From Terana coerulea (lineage: Eukaryota > Basidiomycota > Agaricomycetes > Polyporales > Phanerochaetaceae): 26,114 bases of DNA. Below the pieces are notes generated by a model that made no database searches, was not told where the DNA came from, and saw only the letters and a program-made list of their open reading frames with translations. Position numbers and translations under genes: made by a program. Each line of letters opens with the position of its first letter. Position 1 is the first letter of the stretch. The stretch is taken from contig JAKOGH010000358.1 of assembly GCA_024811115.1 (NCBI GenBank), positions 1 through 26,114 on the forward strand, given 5' to 3'. Positions 10,620 to 21,269 of the stretch are shown here, in pieces.

Positions 10620-11961
10620 GATTGTCCTAGGGATTAGCGAGCGACAAGTTGAACAGGCGAGTGTAGCGTAAAGGACAACAATGGGAAAGAGCAAGCCGGG
10701 GGCGCGGGCGCTTGCCCCCTACCACATCAAAGCCGTCGCCCACGTGTGCTTTAGGGCAGACGCCACCGCGTCAGGCCTAGTCTTCTGCGGCGATCAATCT
10801 GAGTTCCAATCAGCTCCACCACAACCGCGTCGAGACGCGTCGCCCAAAATGCCCCGCGTGTGGCTGCTCGGCATCGTTAGCCACAGTGCCAGCGAACACA
10901 AAGGTAGAAAATCACAAAATCTGCGAGACTCACGAGGATCTATTGATTTTAAGATGGGGTACGACGTGCAAGAGCGCCCTCCGGGTCACCACAGGTCGCT
11001 TTGGGCCTTGTCTTCAGGTCATTTGTACGCGCATATATCGAGTCGTAACCCTGTAGATGAAGTAAAACTGTCGAGATATCCGACGTGCGCACGCAAGACT
11101 TACCAGTCGACATATAATCCTCCTCCTGCTATAACCGCTACCCTGTTCCGTCGCTCCGACAAGAAGTTACGCTCTCCTTTCACTGTTGCGTAGCCATGAG
11201 ACGTAGATCGTGTTCACGGAAAGATGGAGGCGTCGAGACACGAAGTTGAGATGTACAGTGAGCAAGCAAGTGGAAGGCGAAGGGAAGAGACAAGAGGCAA
11301 CTGCTCAAGTTGTTGTTTGTTGAACGCCTGGAGACGTTGACAGCTCTTCCGAAAGTGGACGGAACGGGAACGCGCATGCCCCGGACCAACGGAACGCCAC
11401 GCGATGGTGCCACCAACTCCGGAAATGGTTTCCCTTGTCTTAGTGATTCTCACAGTCACTCGGCTTGTTATGTAATTTAAAACATTCATTTCGTTCGCAT
11501 TGTGTTCGGAGACGTAGCAATACTGTAACCTGTACTTGTACACAGTTACTACTTTAGGCAGTTACGTAAGCATCATTGTCGTTCTCGCTCTCTGTTCGTT
11601 ATAGTGTACTCTAGCTCGCACCACCACCTCCGTTGTATCACCTGTCAGGTTATCAATACAGCTCAGTCCAGTTCTTCCGAGCGTGACTGAGCACTCTAGT
11701 GAAGACCGCCGGCCAGCAGTCTTACAAATACAGGGAAAAGACATTACAGAAGGGTACTAAATAGAAGAATGAAATAGTACTATATATGCGGCTCGCGATG
11801 AAACCGAAATAACCAAACTACACCTGCCGTGCTTGGAAGAGCCATGCTGGCGGTCATGACAGTGATCCCAGTGTTCTCGTCCGACCCCACCTCTGAACAG
11901 ACCTATGAAGCCGGAGACCTCATCACGGGCGTGAACAACAGACGGAATAGAGGTGGACCCG
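10620..11961. other. Intergenic region upstream of the disordered-protein gene and downstream of L1
   Basis: About 1.3 kb holding the promoter of the minus-strand gene at 10619 and the 3' flank of L1. A 170-codon plus frame (10681-11193) and minus frames around 11180-11543 show no motifs, no hydrophobic pattern and no convincing splice sites. I see no supported gene. Confidence 0.45.
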
Positions 11962-12927
11962 TCATGAGCTCTGCACACCAGAGTGCCTCGCAGCCAAGAA
12001 GGCACGGGAAGCAAGCACGGTATGGACGGCAATGAGACCGAGGTATACAACGACGGCCACAGCGAGCCACTGCTCGGCGCCGTCCTTCCCACTAGAACTT
12101 CCGAGTCGGGCGATTCCCTCTCTGAGCAATGGGTCGATGTGCGCAAGGACTTCGTTCCCGCTGATATCAACATTCTCGTTCCCTAACAGCCAGACTAGGC
12201 CTGTGGCCAGGCGATAGATCATGTATGAGAGGATTGCGCTACGAGAATGGATGTCAGGTATGGATCAAATCATCAAGGGTTCAAACGACATACCCTCCTG
12301 TGAGGGCTGGAGGAGTTGCAAGCGCAGTCGCCATATTATACCACTTGTATTTTGAAATGGCTTGTGCACCCTGAAACTAATCGTCAGCATCGCAGCCCAA
12401 AGCTTAGCGTGTAGAGCTACTCACTCGGACCCATGCCTGCCTACCCTCGTCAGTCGCCGCCACCTGCGTCATACTGTCCATAAACAGCAGACTGGTGTAC
12501 AGGCCCGCAAGGGCATACGCCATGCTAATCACCACGAGTGCTTGTAGAACGAACTGTTTCTGTGCCTCGTTGCGGGCGGCAGTGAAACTGAGGTCTACGG
12601 TGATAGCTCTGGGAGAGATGGCCCGGGGTCAGCGATGCTCGGTACGTATCCGCAAGACCCTTGCAGCACAGCGTGGACTCACAAGACAATGGCCACGTTG
12701 GAGAGCATGCAGTAGTAGCAATCGCGAATGTATCCGCGAGCATGTGGCAGGAACGGCGCGCTGCGACCTCGACCAGGACGGATGGCAGGTTGAGAGTACA
12801 GGAGAATGATTTCTTCAACAAGTTTGCGGTACGTCGGCACAAAACCGAGAAGAGCGATCACATGGAACAGGTGGGTGACATCGAGACGAAGCAGGACCTG
12901 CTGGTAGAACTGCTGGTAGAGGGACAT
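11962..12927 (-). CDS. L1: four-helix membrane protein, leftward member of array module 1
   Basis: Exons: 12927-12683, 12608-12425, 12370-12294, 12238-11962 (phases 2, 0, 2), 260 residues, uninterrupted. The start is MSLYQQFYQQV. A cytosol-like N-terminal part contains GFVPTYRKLVEEIILLY and a GRGRSAPFLPHARGYIRD motif region. Four hydrophobic segments follow: CYYCMLSNVAIVLAITVDL (about 69-87), LQALVVISMAYALAGLYTSL (about 103-125), ALATPPALTGGAILSYMIYR (about 155-180) and WLAVAVVVYLGLIAVHTVLA (about 226-246). The polar loop between helices 3 and 4 is about 40 residues. The end is RAFLAARHSGVQSS. It is clearly paralogous to L2 (YRKLV, APFLP, VDL, LQALVVI, KWYNM, ATPPALTGG, FLAA) and more distantly to L3. 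The divergent partner R1 starts 890 bp away. No known family recognised. Confidence 0.82.
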
Positions 12928-13817
12928 GTTGGTTCGCGTGCTTGCGTCCGCAGACACAAGCTCTTATGTATTTGCTAGTATAGATATCGTCTGGGATCAA
13001 CATCATATTTGTCAGCACGTTATAGTTCGGCCTCCTAATCTGAATATTGCACACCTTATTGCTCCGGCGCGTGAGGGAATAAGCGAAGGAGGGGACACGC
13101 GGGATGAGGGAGAGCGTAGTCTTAAGGTCATGGTTATGTTACTCACTATGTACAAATGAAACTGGCGGTGCCCACATACCGACAAGAGTACACATAGCCT
13201 ACTGGCTGACGACTCCAGCAGCTGTTGGGAAAGGTTTCTACGTCGGTTTTCGGCGGACAGCCCTGGCATGGCTTCGAGGGTCCCAAAGCCCCCAGATGAC
13301 TGTGCAAATGAATAGAGGCGAGGGTGTGCTGTGAGCAGAGCAATTGCACGAACCTCGAGGCGGCGAAACGTTCAGACATGGGCGATGCTCTTCGTGTTCT
13401 CGAGGATGTTTTCTCGAACTTCGAACGTATACGAGTACTGTCAGCATAACACTGCCAGCAACGTACTGTAGTAGGATTCTGTCAGTACGAGGCTCTACTT
13501 GGTATCACACTGCCCATCGTTCAAGGCTATGCGAGTGGTACTCGTAGCGATCGATGAGCAAAGGACGACCAATCTGGAGCCCGAAGAAGCGCGATAGAAC
13601 GTGGGAAAGCGCCACCAAGCCTAGGAATCTCGGGCGTCCTGGACAGCACCGTAAGCGCTTACGACCTAGCCTCCTCATTCGCCGCCGAGTACTAAAGGTG
13701 TGGCCCCGTCGCCCGTCTCAGTACCCAGGATCCCCTCCACACCATCAGTTCGTACCATAAGCTAGCTATTCGACTGGATCTGCCGTCATAGCAAGCACTT
13801 TCCGTCCGCGACCTGCC
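12928..13817. promoter_or_regulatory. Divergent spacer of array module 1 (L1/R1)
   Basis: 890 bp between the start codons of L1 and R1, expected to contain both promoters. Only short, motif-free open frames occur. I cannot identify a TATA box with confidence. Confidence 0.45.
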
Positions 13818-14636
13818 ATGACTCCCGTCGGCGCCCGAAAGACTCACCCAATCCTGATGCTCGGCTTCGATTGTCCTAACGAGAAACAGACTTCTCAGTG
13901 GCTCGTCGAGGACTTACAATCAGACCACTCGAACTGCTATGATATAGGTCCAGACTGTAGCGATGCCGATCTCCTTGCGGACCGACTGGATAACACCCTC
14001 CTCGTGTCCGGCATCTTGGCCAGGTAGGCCGCCGCATTTTTGACAAACATAATGTCCATGATTTATGATGAGCTCCTCTGATACAGCTCATTTTATTCTG
14101 TCACCACTTTCCCGGCCGTCGCCAATAATCCCGCACTACGGACCATCGGTCTGCTTGCATGTTGCGTGGATGGGACAGCTCTCGTCACTGCGGCGGCGTT
14201 TCGCTTACGCCTAAGGAGTTTGCGAGGGAGAGGTTTGGGCGAACAATTCGCACAGGTCTCGTTTCTGTCATGCCGACCCCAGCTATCCGCTCACGTACCT
14301 GGTTTCCCTCTAGCAAATATCTGGTAGCCGTTCAGGCCGCTGCCTCGCTACTGCAGCTCCCATGGCTCTAATTGCCGGGTAATGTACCACCTTCCATATC
14401 CCAGCATTTGTGCTAATTAATCGGGATATTCCAGTGCCATCGCTTTGTTCATGGTCACATTGTCAGGTTCCCTGTTCACTTCCAATGCAGGTTATGCCGC
14501 CATCATCCCCCTCGGGCTCACAGAGCACGCCATCCTTTCATTCGCGCTAATCCTGGCTCTCATACACTGTTGCTTCGTTTTCAAGTCCATGCAGCGGAAG
14601 TTGGACAAGAATCAGTTGACTGCTGCTCCGCTTTGA
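13818..14636 (+). CDS. R1: four-helix membrane protein, rightward member of array module 1
   Basis: Exons: 13818-14023, 14087-14255, 14314-14378, 14435-14636 (phases 2, 0, 2), 213 residues, uninterrupted. The N-terminal 50 residues are polar and acidic (DIGPDCSDADLLADRLDN). Hydrophobic segments: TLLVSGILASSFYSVTTF (about 58-75), IGLLACCVDGTALVTAAAF (about 89-107), ATAAPMALIAGAIALFMVTL (about 137-158) and ILSFALILALIHCCFVF (about 179-195). A basic stretch (RLRLRSLRGRG) follows helix 2. R2 aligns through RLDN-x-x-LVSGIL, FRLR, RGL, TAAPMALIA and AIALF; R3 through TIGLLAC and RRGLSDRLAQ. Splice junctions are at matching positions in all three R genes. Function unknown; the layout suggests a small integral membrane protein working with its divergent neighbour L1. 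Confidence 0.82.
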
Positions 14637-15620
14637 TGCGAAGGGCATTGTAGGACATACGGCCTCTTACCTTCCAATGGTTAAGCACTCGCGCAGCTAT
14701 GCTGCTGTATTATTAGGATCCGTACCGTGGACGTAGATATCCTCTCGCTAAAATCTTATAACGAGTTCCTTGTATATCGTTCTTGAAGCTCAATTACTTC
14801 TTAGTACCTAGGCTATCAGATAATTGACGTTTAGCTTGGCTATCTCCCGGGAGTTTACCAATTGAACATTGCTTACATATGGGGTATCAGACCTCTTTCC
14901 ACAATCTCGTTGTTTGCCATGATGAATGGACCCATATCGAAATTCGGTGCTATTACTCAGACTGCCGCGTCGGCTTTCACTATATGCTGAACGGAGAGCC
15001 TATGTTGCGGTAGTCTACACTCTTATCTGGAAATCTTGTACTTGAACTGCCCCATGCCATTGTCGTGCTGTTGTGAAAGCCACATTAAATACAGTCAATG
15101 CGGAGGTCGTGAAATCAAAACCAAATAACGCTATACTGATGGTACGCACAAGCTCTATATCCCATTATAATGAAACGAGATCATCACTTCCGACTGCTGA
15201 TAGCATTGTTCTATAGTCGACGCAGAACCAACGGAAGGCCGTATGAAAGGGCTACGCACAGGCTCATTTTGTCTCGCACACATCGCACTATCCCCATTCA
15301 CTTAGCACGCGTTTCCATTCCATCTTTCAAGACTATTTGAGTGGAGAGGTCTTTGTAAGGCATAGCCTGCAGAACGAAGGTAAGGGGCAGTGTCCATGTA
15401 TGGCCTATGTAGCGATGCAGGTAACTATGCGGTGCAGGGATATCGGAGAGATGCAGGAAAGGTTGTCGTAAAGGGATCATGAAGCAAAATAGGGCAGAGC
15501 ATCGAGATGCTGACAAGGGGGAGAGGAAGGTGAGACAGAACAGATACTGCATGCAGGAATCGTTATGGAAGACATCTGTAACAAAATGAAGAATGTGTAA
15601 GAGTGGTCTGAGGGAGCTCT
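14637..15620. other. Convergent spacer between R1 and L2
   Basis: About 985 bp of AT-richer DNA between the stops of R1 and L2. I see no open frame with motifs, no RNA gene and no obvious repeat. Its length nearly equals that of the R2-L3 spacer (972 bp). Confidence 0.5.
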
Positions 15621-16611
15621 TCATAGGCGCCGAACCAGATGGTTTTTGGCTGCGAGAAAGGAACGGGAGACGAGGATAGTGTGGAGCACAATGAAGGTAA
15701 GAAAGGCGACCACCGTCAAGGCGAACCACTGGCAGCCATTGTCCTTGTTGTATGCCCGCAGGTCGACGCTGTCCTCCGGGATAAAAAGATCTAGGCCCGG
15801 GGAACTTGTACCGGTACGAGGGCCCATGTTCTTGTTGGACACCAACCATTGGAGACCGGAAGTGAGACGATATAATGTGAAGGATATAAGCGCGCTACAT
15901 ATTGGAAAGCAACGTGAGCACATGTGTATTAGCCTCAAAGATGAGGTGACTTACCCTCCAGTCAGTGCTGGAGGTGTAGCAACACTACCCCATATTGTAC
16001 CACTTGCGCGTGGTAGCTGCCGAGGCTCCCTGAAGGTTTTGTCAAGATCGCGTTCGGAAACCGATAAGCGCTCAGAACTCACTTGTGCCCAGGCGATTCT
16101 GCTCCTCTGGGTGGCAGTGATGTAGACCATGTTATTCATGAAGAGCAAGCTCAAGTACAGCGAGGACAATGTGTAAAACATGCAGATGACCACAAGCGCC
16201 TGCAGGACAGGATAACGTTGGGCGAGCTCCCGCGAGGTGGGGCGGTTAAGGTCTACAGCGATTGCTCTACGTGATGCACGTTAGCGACCTTGGGCATGAA
16301 GAACTGAACTTCGCTAGAGAGCGACCTTACAGGACGATTGAGACATCCGCAAGCATAGTGTACCAGCAATCCTGGATGTACCGACGGGAGAAGGGAAGGA
16401 AGGGAGCACCCGTACCGACGCCGGGCGCAATAACGGGGTTGGTGTAGACAAAAACAATGTCCTTGACGAGCTTCCGGTAGATTGGGGTAAAGCCGAGCAT
16501 AATGCCGAATTCGAAGAGGGTACCAAGGTGGAAGTCTGGTCCTGTGTACTGAAACATGTAAGAGACCGCCACAGCGACAAGGTTGTGGATGCGTTCGAAG
16601 GCTGTCGGCAT
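15621..16611 (-). CDS. L2: four-helix membrane protein, leftward member of array module 2, one frame break
   Basis: Exons: 16611-16331, 16266-16083, 16029-15955, 15894-15621 (phases 2, 0, 2), about 270 residues if exon 3 is read in frame. The start is MPTAFERIHNLVAV. Family motifs shared with L1: GFTPIYRKLV, APFLP-x-x-RRYI-x-DC, SIVLAIAVDL, LQALVVICMFY, SLLFM, KWYNM, ATPPALTGG, ISFTLYRLTSGL and SRSFLAA. Exon 2 has exactly the same length as in L1 (184 nt). In exon 3 the minus strand reads GGGG (plus CCCC at 15988-15991), which brings a TAG right after KWYNMG; with three G the frame continues into the conserved ATPPALTGG. This is either an inactivating 1-bp insertion or a homopolymer error. 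A TATATAAG box lies about 55 bp upstream of the ATG. Partner R2 is divergent. Confidence 0.8.
15988..15991 (-). other. Frame-breaking G run in L2 exon 3
   Basis: Four C on the plus strand (four G in the gene) where the L1 alignment calls for three. The extra base creates an in-frame TAG directly after the conserved KWYNMG segment. Confidence 0.65.
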
Positions 16612-16663
16612 CCTTACTGCTGGGACTCGCTGTAGGCGGATGGTACTGGTTGCTGCGTCCCCA

Positions 16664-16671
16664 CTTATATA
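16664..16671 (-). promoter_or_regulatory. TATA-like box upstream of L2
   Basis: TATATAAG on the minus strand, about 55 bp upstream of the L2 start codon, a spacing compatible with a short 5' untranslated region. Confidence 0.5.
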
Positions 16672-17373
16672 TGCGTGTGTTCAGTAGCCTTCGCTAAATA
16701 GGGTGTGTTATGTAAGTGAGATATCGATATCATCAGCACTTGTGTGGATTACGAACCTTTGTAAGTGCGAGGAAACTCGAGACGAGGGATCGAGCTATTC
16801 GCTCTATAAGAGGGATCAAGGAGCCTTCTTTGCATGTTACCAAATACCCCAGTGCTTAGGGTGAAGGCTGTAGACAGCCTGTGTATAGTGCCGGTACAGC
16901 TTGCAAGTGCGACGACTCTGAGGAAAGGGGTCATGCTTCGCTTTCGAAGACTGTTCTTGCATAGGTACGAGTGCCGTTCCATTCATCTGACTCAGTAAAT
17001 GAACGTGCCCGACATAATACTATGCACGTACAAGGCGTAGACATCTCTGAGGCAGCGCAACGTGCCGGCATTAACGATACAGACTGGCCCCGAGGATATT
17101 TGTAGAACTTCCAGAGCAGACGAGGGTGGTCAGAAGAACAATGCCAAAGCCATATTGTAGTGGGATGTTGTTAGTGTAAGGCTCTGCATTATCGCACTGC
17201 CTATCGACCGGTGACTTTGCATCGATCCAGCGCAGCGTAGGAGTCGGAGTCCGAGAGTGTGAGAGACCAGAGGAAGTGACGTATTTGGAAAGCTTATACA
17301 CGCCGAACTTTAGCGCCCCCGCCCTTACCGCAACCAGGAAGCCTCCACCGCCGACTCACCGCATGATGTTTCG
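16672..17373. promoter_or_regulatory. Divergent spacer of array module 2 (L2/R2)
   Basis: Central part of the region between the L2 and R2 start codons (863 bp to the first R2 ATG, 950 bp to the second), flanked by a TATA box facing each gene. It contains only short motif-free frames and should hold shared upstream elements. Confidence 0.45.
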
Positions 17374-17380
17374 TATAAAA
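17374..17380 (+). promoter_or_regulatory. TATA box upstream of R2
   Basis: TATAAAA about 100 bp before the ATG at 17475. A transcript starting some 25-35 bp downstream would include that ATG, which supports the longer form of R2. Confidence 0.55.
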
Positions 17381-17474
17381 GCTACCCTGCAGCAAGAGGA
17401 GATGCAAACCAACTCTTCTGCTTGAGTGAGCATTCTACAAGGTTTTGAAGTGCACGTATAGCTCTTCAGCGACC

Positions 17475-18352
17475 ATGTCACAGTACGTTTTACAATTCTT
17501 GAACGTACGGCTCGACTTTACCACAGACAACGATCCTTGTACCAGCTTACGTCCAACGCGGATGACGTTCGCAGTCAATATACCAGGCGGCGATGCTGCT
17601 TCTGTTGGTTATTTGGCCTTTTTGCCGAACACAGAGAAGCAACCCGTCGAGCTGCAACTAGGCGCCCCCCAGTCCACAGATCCGGATTGTGAACTTATGC
17701 TGAGATACACACATGCCGCTCAGCTCTCTGACCGTCTAGACAACAGCATCCTTGTCTCTGGAATTTTACTTAGGTGAGTACTCTTCTTGCTCTGCGGATT
17801 TTCCTGCCCGCCTGACGAAGGCTGCCACGCGACAGCTCGCTGTACTCTATCACGGACTTGCCTACAATGGCGGGTAGCCGTCTAGTTATCGTCTGCACGC
17901 TGGCGTGTACGGTTGATGTTGTGGCTCTGGTGGTCGCGTCTACCTTCCGCCTGCGCATGAAGTACCTCAGCCGCAAGGGGCTGGATGAACGATTTGCGGA
18001 GGTAACTTCGCATTTACTTCTGAGCTGCGAGACGTGCTTATGAAGGCGTTTTCCACCCAGAATATATCTCGGAGCTGTATTGGTCAATATCTTTTCACTG
18101 CGGCTCCCATGGCTCTGATTGCAAGGTATGATATACTCGCACCGAAATCGGTGAGATTTGACTCACACCTGTCCTTCCAGCGCAATCGCGTTGTTCATAA
18201 TCACACTCTCGGGAACACTATTTTCCAGCGTCGCAGGAGATGAGGAATCAACGCTTGCTTACACGTCGAGGAATGCATTCATCGGCTTCACATCCTTAGC
18301 GGCACTCTTGGTTTGCTGGTACGCTTGCAAACGCATTGACACAACAGTCTGA
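17475..18352 (+). CDS. R2: four-helix membrane protein, rightward member of array module 2
   Basis: Exons: 17475-17773, 17836-18001, 18061-18125, 18181-18352 (phases 2, 0, 2), 233 residues, uninterrupted. The ATG at 17475 has A at -3 and follows a TATA box; an in-frame ATG at 17562 (MTFAVNIPGG) matches the length of R1 better (204 residues), so the start is open. Hydrophobic segments correspond to those of R1: SILVSGILLSSLYSITDL, VIVCTLACTVDVVALVVAS, TAAPMALIASAIALFIITL and FIGFTSLAALLVCWYAC. Exon 3 is 65 nt, as in R1. Paralogy to R1 is direct (RLDNSILVSGIL, RGL/KGL before intron 2, TAAPMALIA). The segment between helices 3 and 4 and the tail differ. Function unknown. Confidence 0.82.
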
Positions 18353-19324
18353 AAATTCGAAAACCACTACAAATCTTGATTTTCGAGTGCAAGAATATTC
18401 TGAAATATTTTCGCAAACTCGCGCTCAGCCATTATCATCGCCTCCTAGGCAATGCTGCGTCCTCAATCATTATTCACGTTCTTCTGCGTCTGCACTACGA
18501 TGCATAGCTACTTCCCTTCCCCTAGTGTACTACTAGTATTACTCTCGGCCATCGCAGCGCGATATTGTAGATATATGCTCTATGTAGTGCTTGGACATAT
18601 AGAATTTTCAATTGTGCTTGATCTACTCTTCGACTTCACTCTCTCGGTGACGGCATGGGAAACGTGCCGAACCAACGAAGCTGAAATATCTCTTGAAGGT
18701 TGCGCGGACCTTCCTAATATTCATGAATTGCAACATCACAATCTACGTGTCATGCGTACTCTCTCTGGCACTTACTCTCTCAGCTGCTATGCTGTATCCA
18801 AGCTCCTGTGGCTCCAGTAAATAACGCAATAGTGCACCTGGCCGGACACAGATGTGGTTTGGTGGTATAATGGAATATGGACGGCACGGTCTCCCATGAA
18901 AAGAGCGCCTGTGACGTTGGCATACAGATCGATATCTCAGGAGGGAGAATTGACCTCAGGTTTTTGCGATCATTTATGCAGATGCTACTAATGTGGTACA
19001 ATACATGCTATGGCTTGTCTATGGTGTGTGCTTGTCTAGTGTGACTATCGCTTCAGAGCATTTTTGCGGAGAGAAGAGCAGGGAAGGTAGAGGGATGACA
19101 AAAACGAAGGACAGTAGACAGTTATCGACGTGCAAAACGAAAGCGAAACGCTTGGGTGAATTCCATCCCTACCCACGTAGAAAATCTCGAAAAGTTGAAA
19201 GGAAGCAGGGAATGTCACAACACGGGGACGGAATACATGTTCACCAATACCGAAGGAGGGGCATCTGAGGGTTACCCAAGACACGGACATGCCTTCGGTA
19301 ACCCCCAGGCATGTTCCACCGACC
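18353..19324. other. Convergent spacer between R2 and L3
   Basis: About 972 bp between the stops of R2 and L3. A 122-codon plus frame (18452-18820) is hydrophobic at its start but has no homologue in the window and no splice support, so I do not call it. Overlapping inverted repeats lie at its right end next to L3. Confidence 0.45.
19249..19314. repeat. Overlapping inverted repeats just downstream of L3
   Basis: Three 8-bp inverted pairs interlock: ACCGAAGG 19249-19256 with CCTTCGGT 19292-19299; GGGTTACC 19269-19276 with GGTAACCC 19297-19304; ACATGCCT 19287-19294 with AGGCATGT 19307-19314. The last two are ordered A-B-A'-B', a pseudoknot-like layout, and the first competes with both. They sit 11-76 bp past the L3 stop, in its likely 3' untranslated region. 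Confidence 0.7.
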
Positions 19325-20202
19325 TTACCGTTCCTGCGGTCTTGTGTTCCTCGCGGCGGTCCCCATCTGATTGATGACCTTAACACATATGGCAGCGTGT
19401 GCAGCGAGCATAACCGCCACGGCTGCGAGAGTCGTCACTTCGAGCTGGGATAACCTGTAGAAGGAAGCGTCATGGTCGTCCTTACCAGAGGACACCTTCA
19501 ACGTTATCTCCAGTAAGATGAAGAAGATAAGAGAGCTGTAAGAAAACTGCTCAGGGTGCTTGTGACGTAGCATGGTAAGCACGACGGCATACGTACAAGG
19601 CTGACCAGACACGAGGCAGCGCTAGTAACAAGGGCACAGACGTGAACGACAAGGACAGCCTGCGGCTAGCATCCTGAGGTACGACGGTCAAACACGACGT
19701 CGAGCGAGAGAACACCTATCAGCTTACCTGCATCCACTGCCGTGCGTTGGGTGGGGACGCGAGCACAGCGAAGAACTCGTTGATAAATGCATGGCTAAGC
19801 GCAAAGCTAAGTAAAGCTGAGAAAACGCACAGCCCCCACAGGGCCCGTGACAAAGACTGCGCTGAGGTTTGAGCCAGCAGCGCTAGAGAAGGTGCCTTCC
19901 AAGTCATAGGATAGGCATCGAAAGCCGCTCTAGGGTAGTCAATTGAGAACAGATATTTGCAAGCGCTACTTTAAAGCTTGTACGTACAGCAGCATGCATG
20001 CCGCGAGGTCGTTGCTTCGGCGTAGCTCCGCGCGATATTTGCGATAGAAACCGCATAATTCTCGCCAGTCGAAGGCTGCTGCGTCTTCGCCACGGAGAAG
20101 GAGCGTTATGCCGATACGGTACTTGGACGCCAGCGTAAGTGTGAGCGCATCTTCAATTAGTAACCCCGCAGTGCGAATGCTACTGTTGTTCGCAGCAGCC
20201 AT
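19325..20202 (-). CDS. L3: four-helix membrane protein, leftward member of array module 3 (diverged)
   Basis: Exons: 20202-19988, 19929-19728, 19673-19597, 19535-19325 (phases 2, 0, 2), 234 residues, uninterrupted. The start is MAAANNSSIRTAG. Sequence identity to L1 and L2 is low, but gene structure is the same: exon 3 is 77 nt in both L1 and L3, intron phases match, and the hydrophobic segments fall in the same places (AACMLLAAF near intron 1, LWGLCVFSALLSFALSHAF before intron 2, PLLLALPRVWSAFSLIFFIL across intron 3, TTLAAVAVMLAAHAAICVKV near the end). The exon 2 end ARQWMQ matches RQAWVR of L1. The helix 3-4 loop is shorter than in L1 and L2. The basic patch FYRKYRAELRR precedes helix 1. 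Function unknown; partner R3 is divergent. Confidence 0.78.
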
Positions 20203-21095
20203 CTCCGCCTCGTATCGACGTTATGTTCGGCCGATGGGCGAGGAACTTGTCGGTTAAATGGCTCCTTGGATTCTACATTTCCGTTCCCGTCAGCATCAAC
20301 ACACGGCAAGGGTCAAGATGACGTGAGGGCTGGCATCTCCACTCACGTCCAAGTAGCCCAGATAGTTCTTCCCCAAGGAGGGTAAGTTAGATGCGACTCG
20401 CTTTAGAGGGGCATTAACACAGGAGGGACAGAGTCAGCTCGCATCCTCTTTCTATCCTACACAATGCTGCGTCAATGAGTCAAGGAAGGAGGTCGTTCAC
20501 AGCATCTCGTCTTCATAGCTGTGTACTGAAATGAGCATGTGTTCAACGCACCAGCAGGTGAGCATCACGCACGACAGTCGAATATCACACAACAGCATCG
20601 TACCGGGAAGACACAGCCTTGTCAATTGAGTCCTTATACGGAGAAGGTCCGAAATCTGACATACCATGTCACGGAATTTCCAGATATCATGTTCGATTGA
20701 CGCATAGAGCGCAGTTCCTAGGATGAATAACCTTCCCCTCTTCCATGGGGAATGGTTCCGGAGGCTTGGGGATACCACGATAGTACAAATTAGTATTCAT
20801 CTAGGGTCTGTGAGAGCGTGTTCACTTCGTTCCTCCGCTCCCTTCAAGCACCATGCCCCAAAAGACCGGTAAGCCCTGGACAGTATTGGCTCGGTTGCGT
20901 GAATCGAAGCGCCCCGTGAGGACAGTAGTTATACCTTGAGCTTCGAGTCATATCTCGGCCAGAGTGACCCATTCCTCATCTACTCCCTTCCAGAGTAGCC
21001 CAGCACAACACTCCGAGTCAAGGCAAGTCAGGTTTCAACACAGCAGTGCATCGAGGTGGACAGCCGTTGTAGGCCGCTAAGCGCCAGGAGGGCAG
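20203..21095. promoter_or_regulatory. Divergent spacer of array module 3 (L3/R3)
   Basis: Main part of the 1067 bp between the L3 and R3 start codons, expected to contain both promoters. A minus-strand open stretch (20778-20497) encodes some hydrophobic residues but has no upstream ATG in frame; it is discussed as a possible degenerate fragment. Otherwise I see nothing. Confidence 0.45.
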
Positions 21096-21102
21096 TATAA
21101 AA
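21096..21102 (+). promoter_or_regulatory. TATA box upstream of R3
   Basis: TATAAAA about 170 bp before the R3 ATG at 21270, in the same orientation and similar position as the TATA box of R2. Confidence 0.45.
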
Positions 21103-21269
21103 CACATCAGTGCAATCACGACCAAATAAACAGCGTTCGCATTGGAGCCTCTGAACGAACCACGAGGTAACTTCGTTGCCTACCACCATTTGGACGTTAG
21201 CACCCCTTGTCCAAAGGTATGCAGACATACTCCGCGTTTCGTCTGTACTGACGTGGCGCAGCTAGGTTG

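Noticed and set aside
10681..11193. 170-codon plus frame MGKSKPGARA...
   Set aside because: No recognisable domain or secondary pattern; lies in the promoter region of the minus-strand gene.
18452..18820. 122-codon plus frame between R2 and L3
   Set aside because: Hydrophobic start, but no similarity to the array genes, and codon use and composition look like intergenic DNA.
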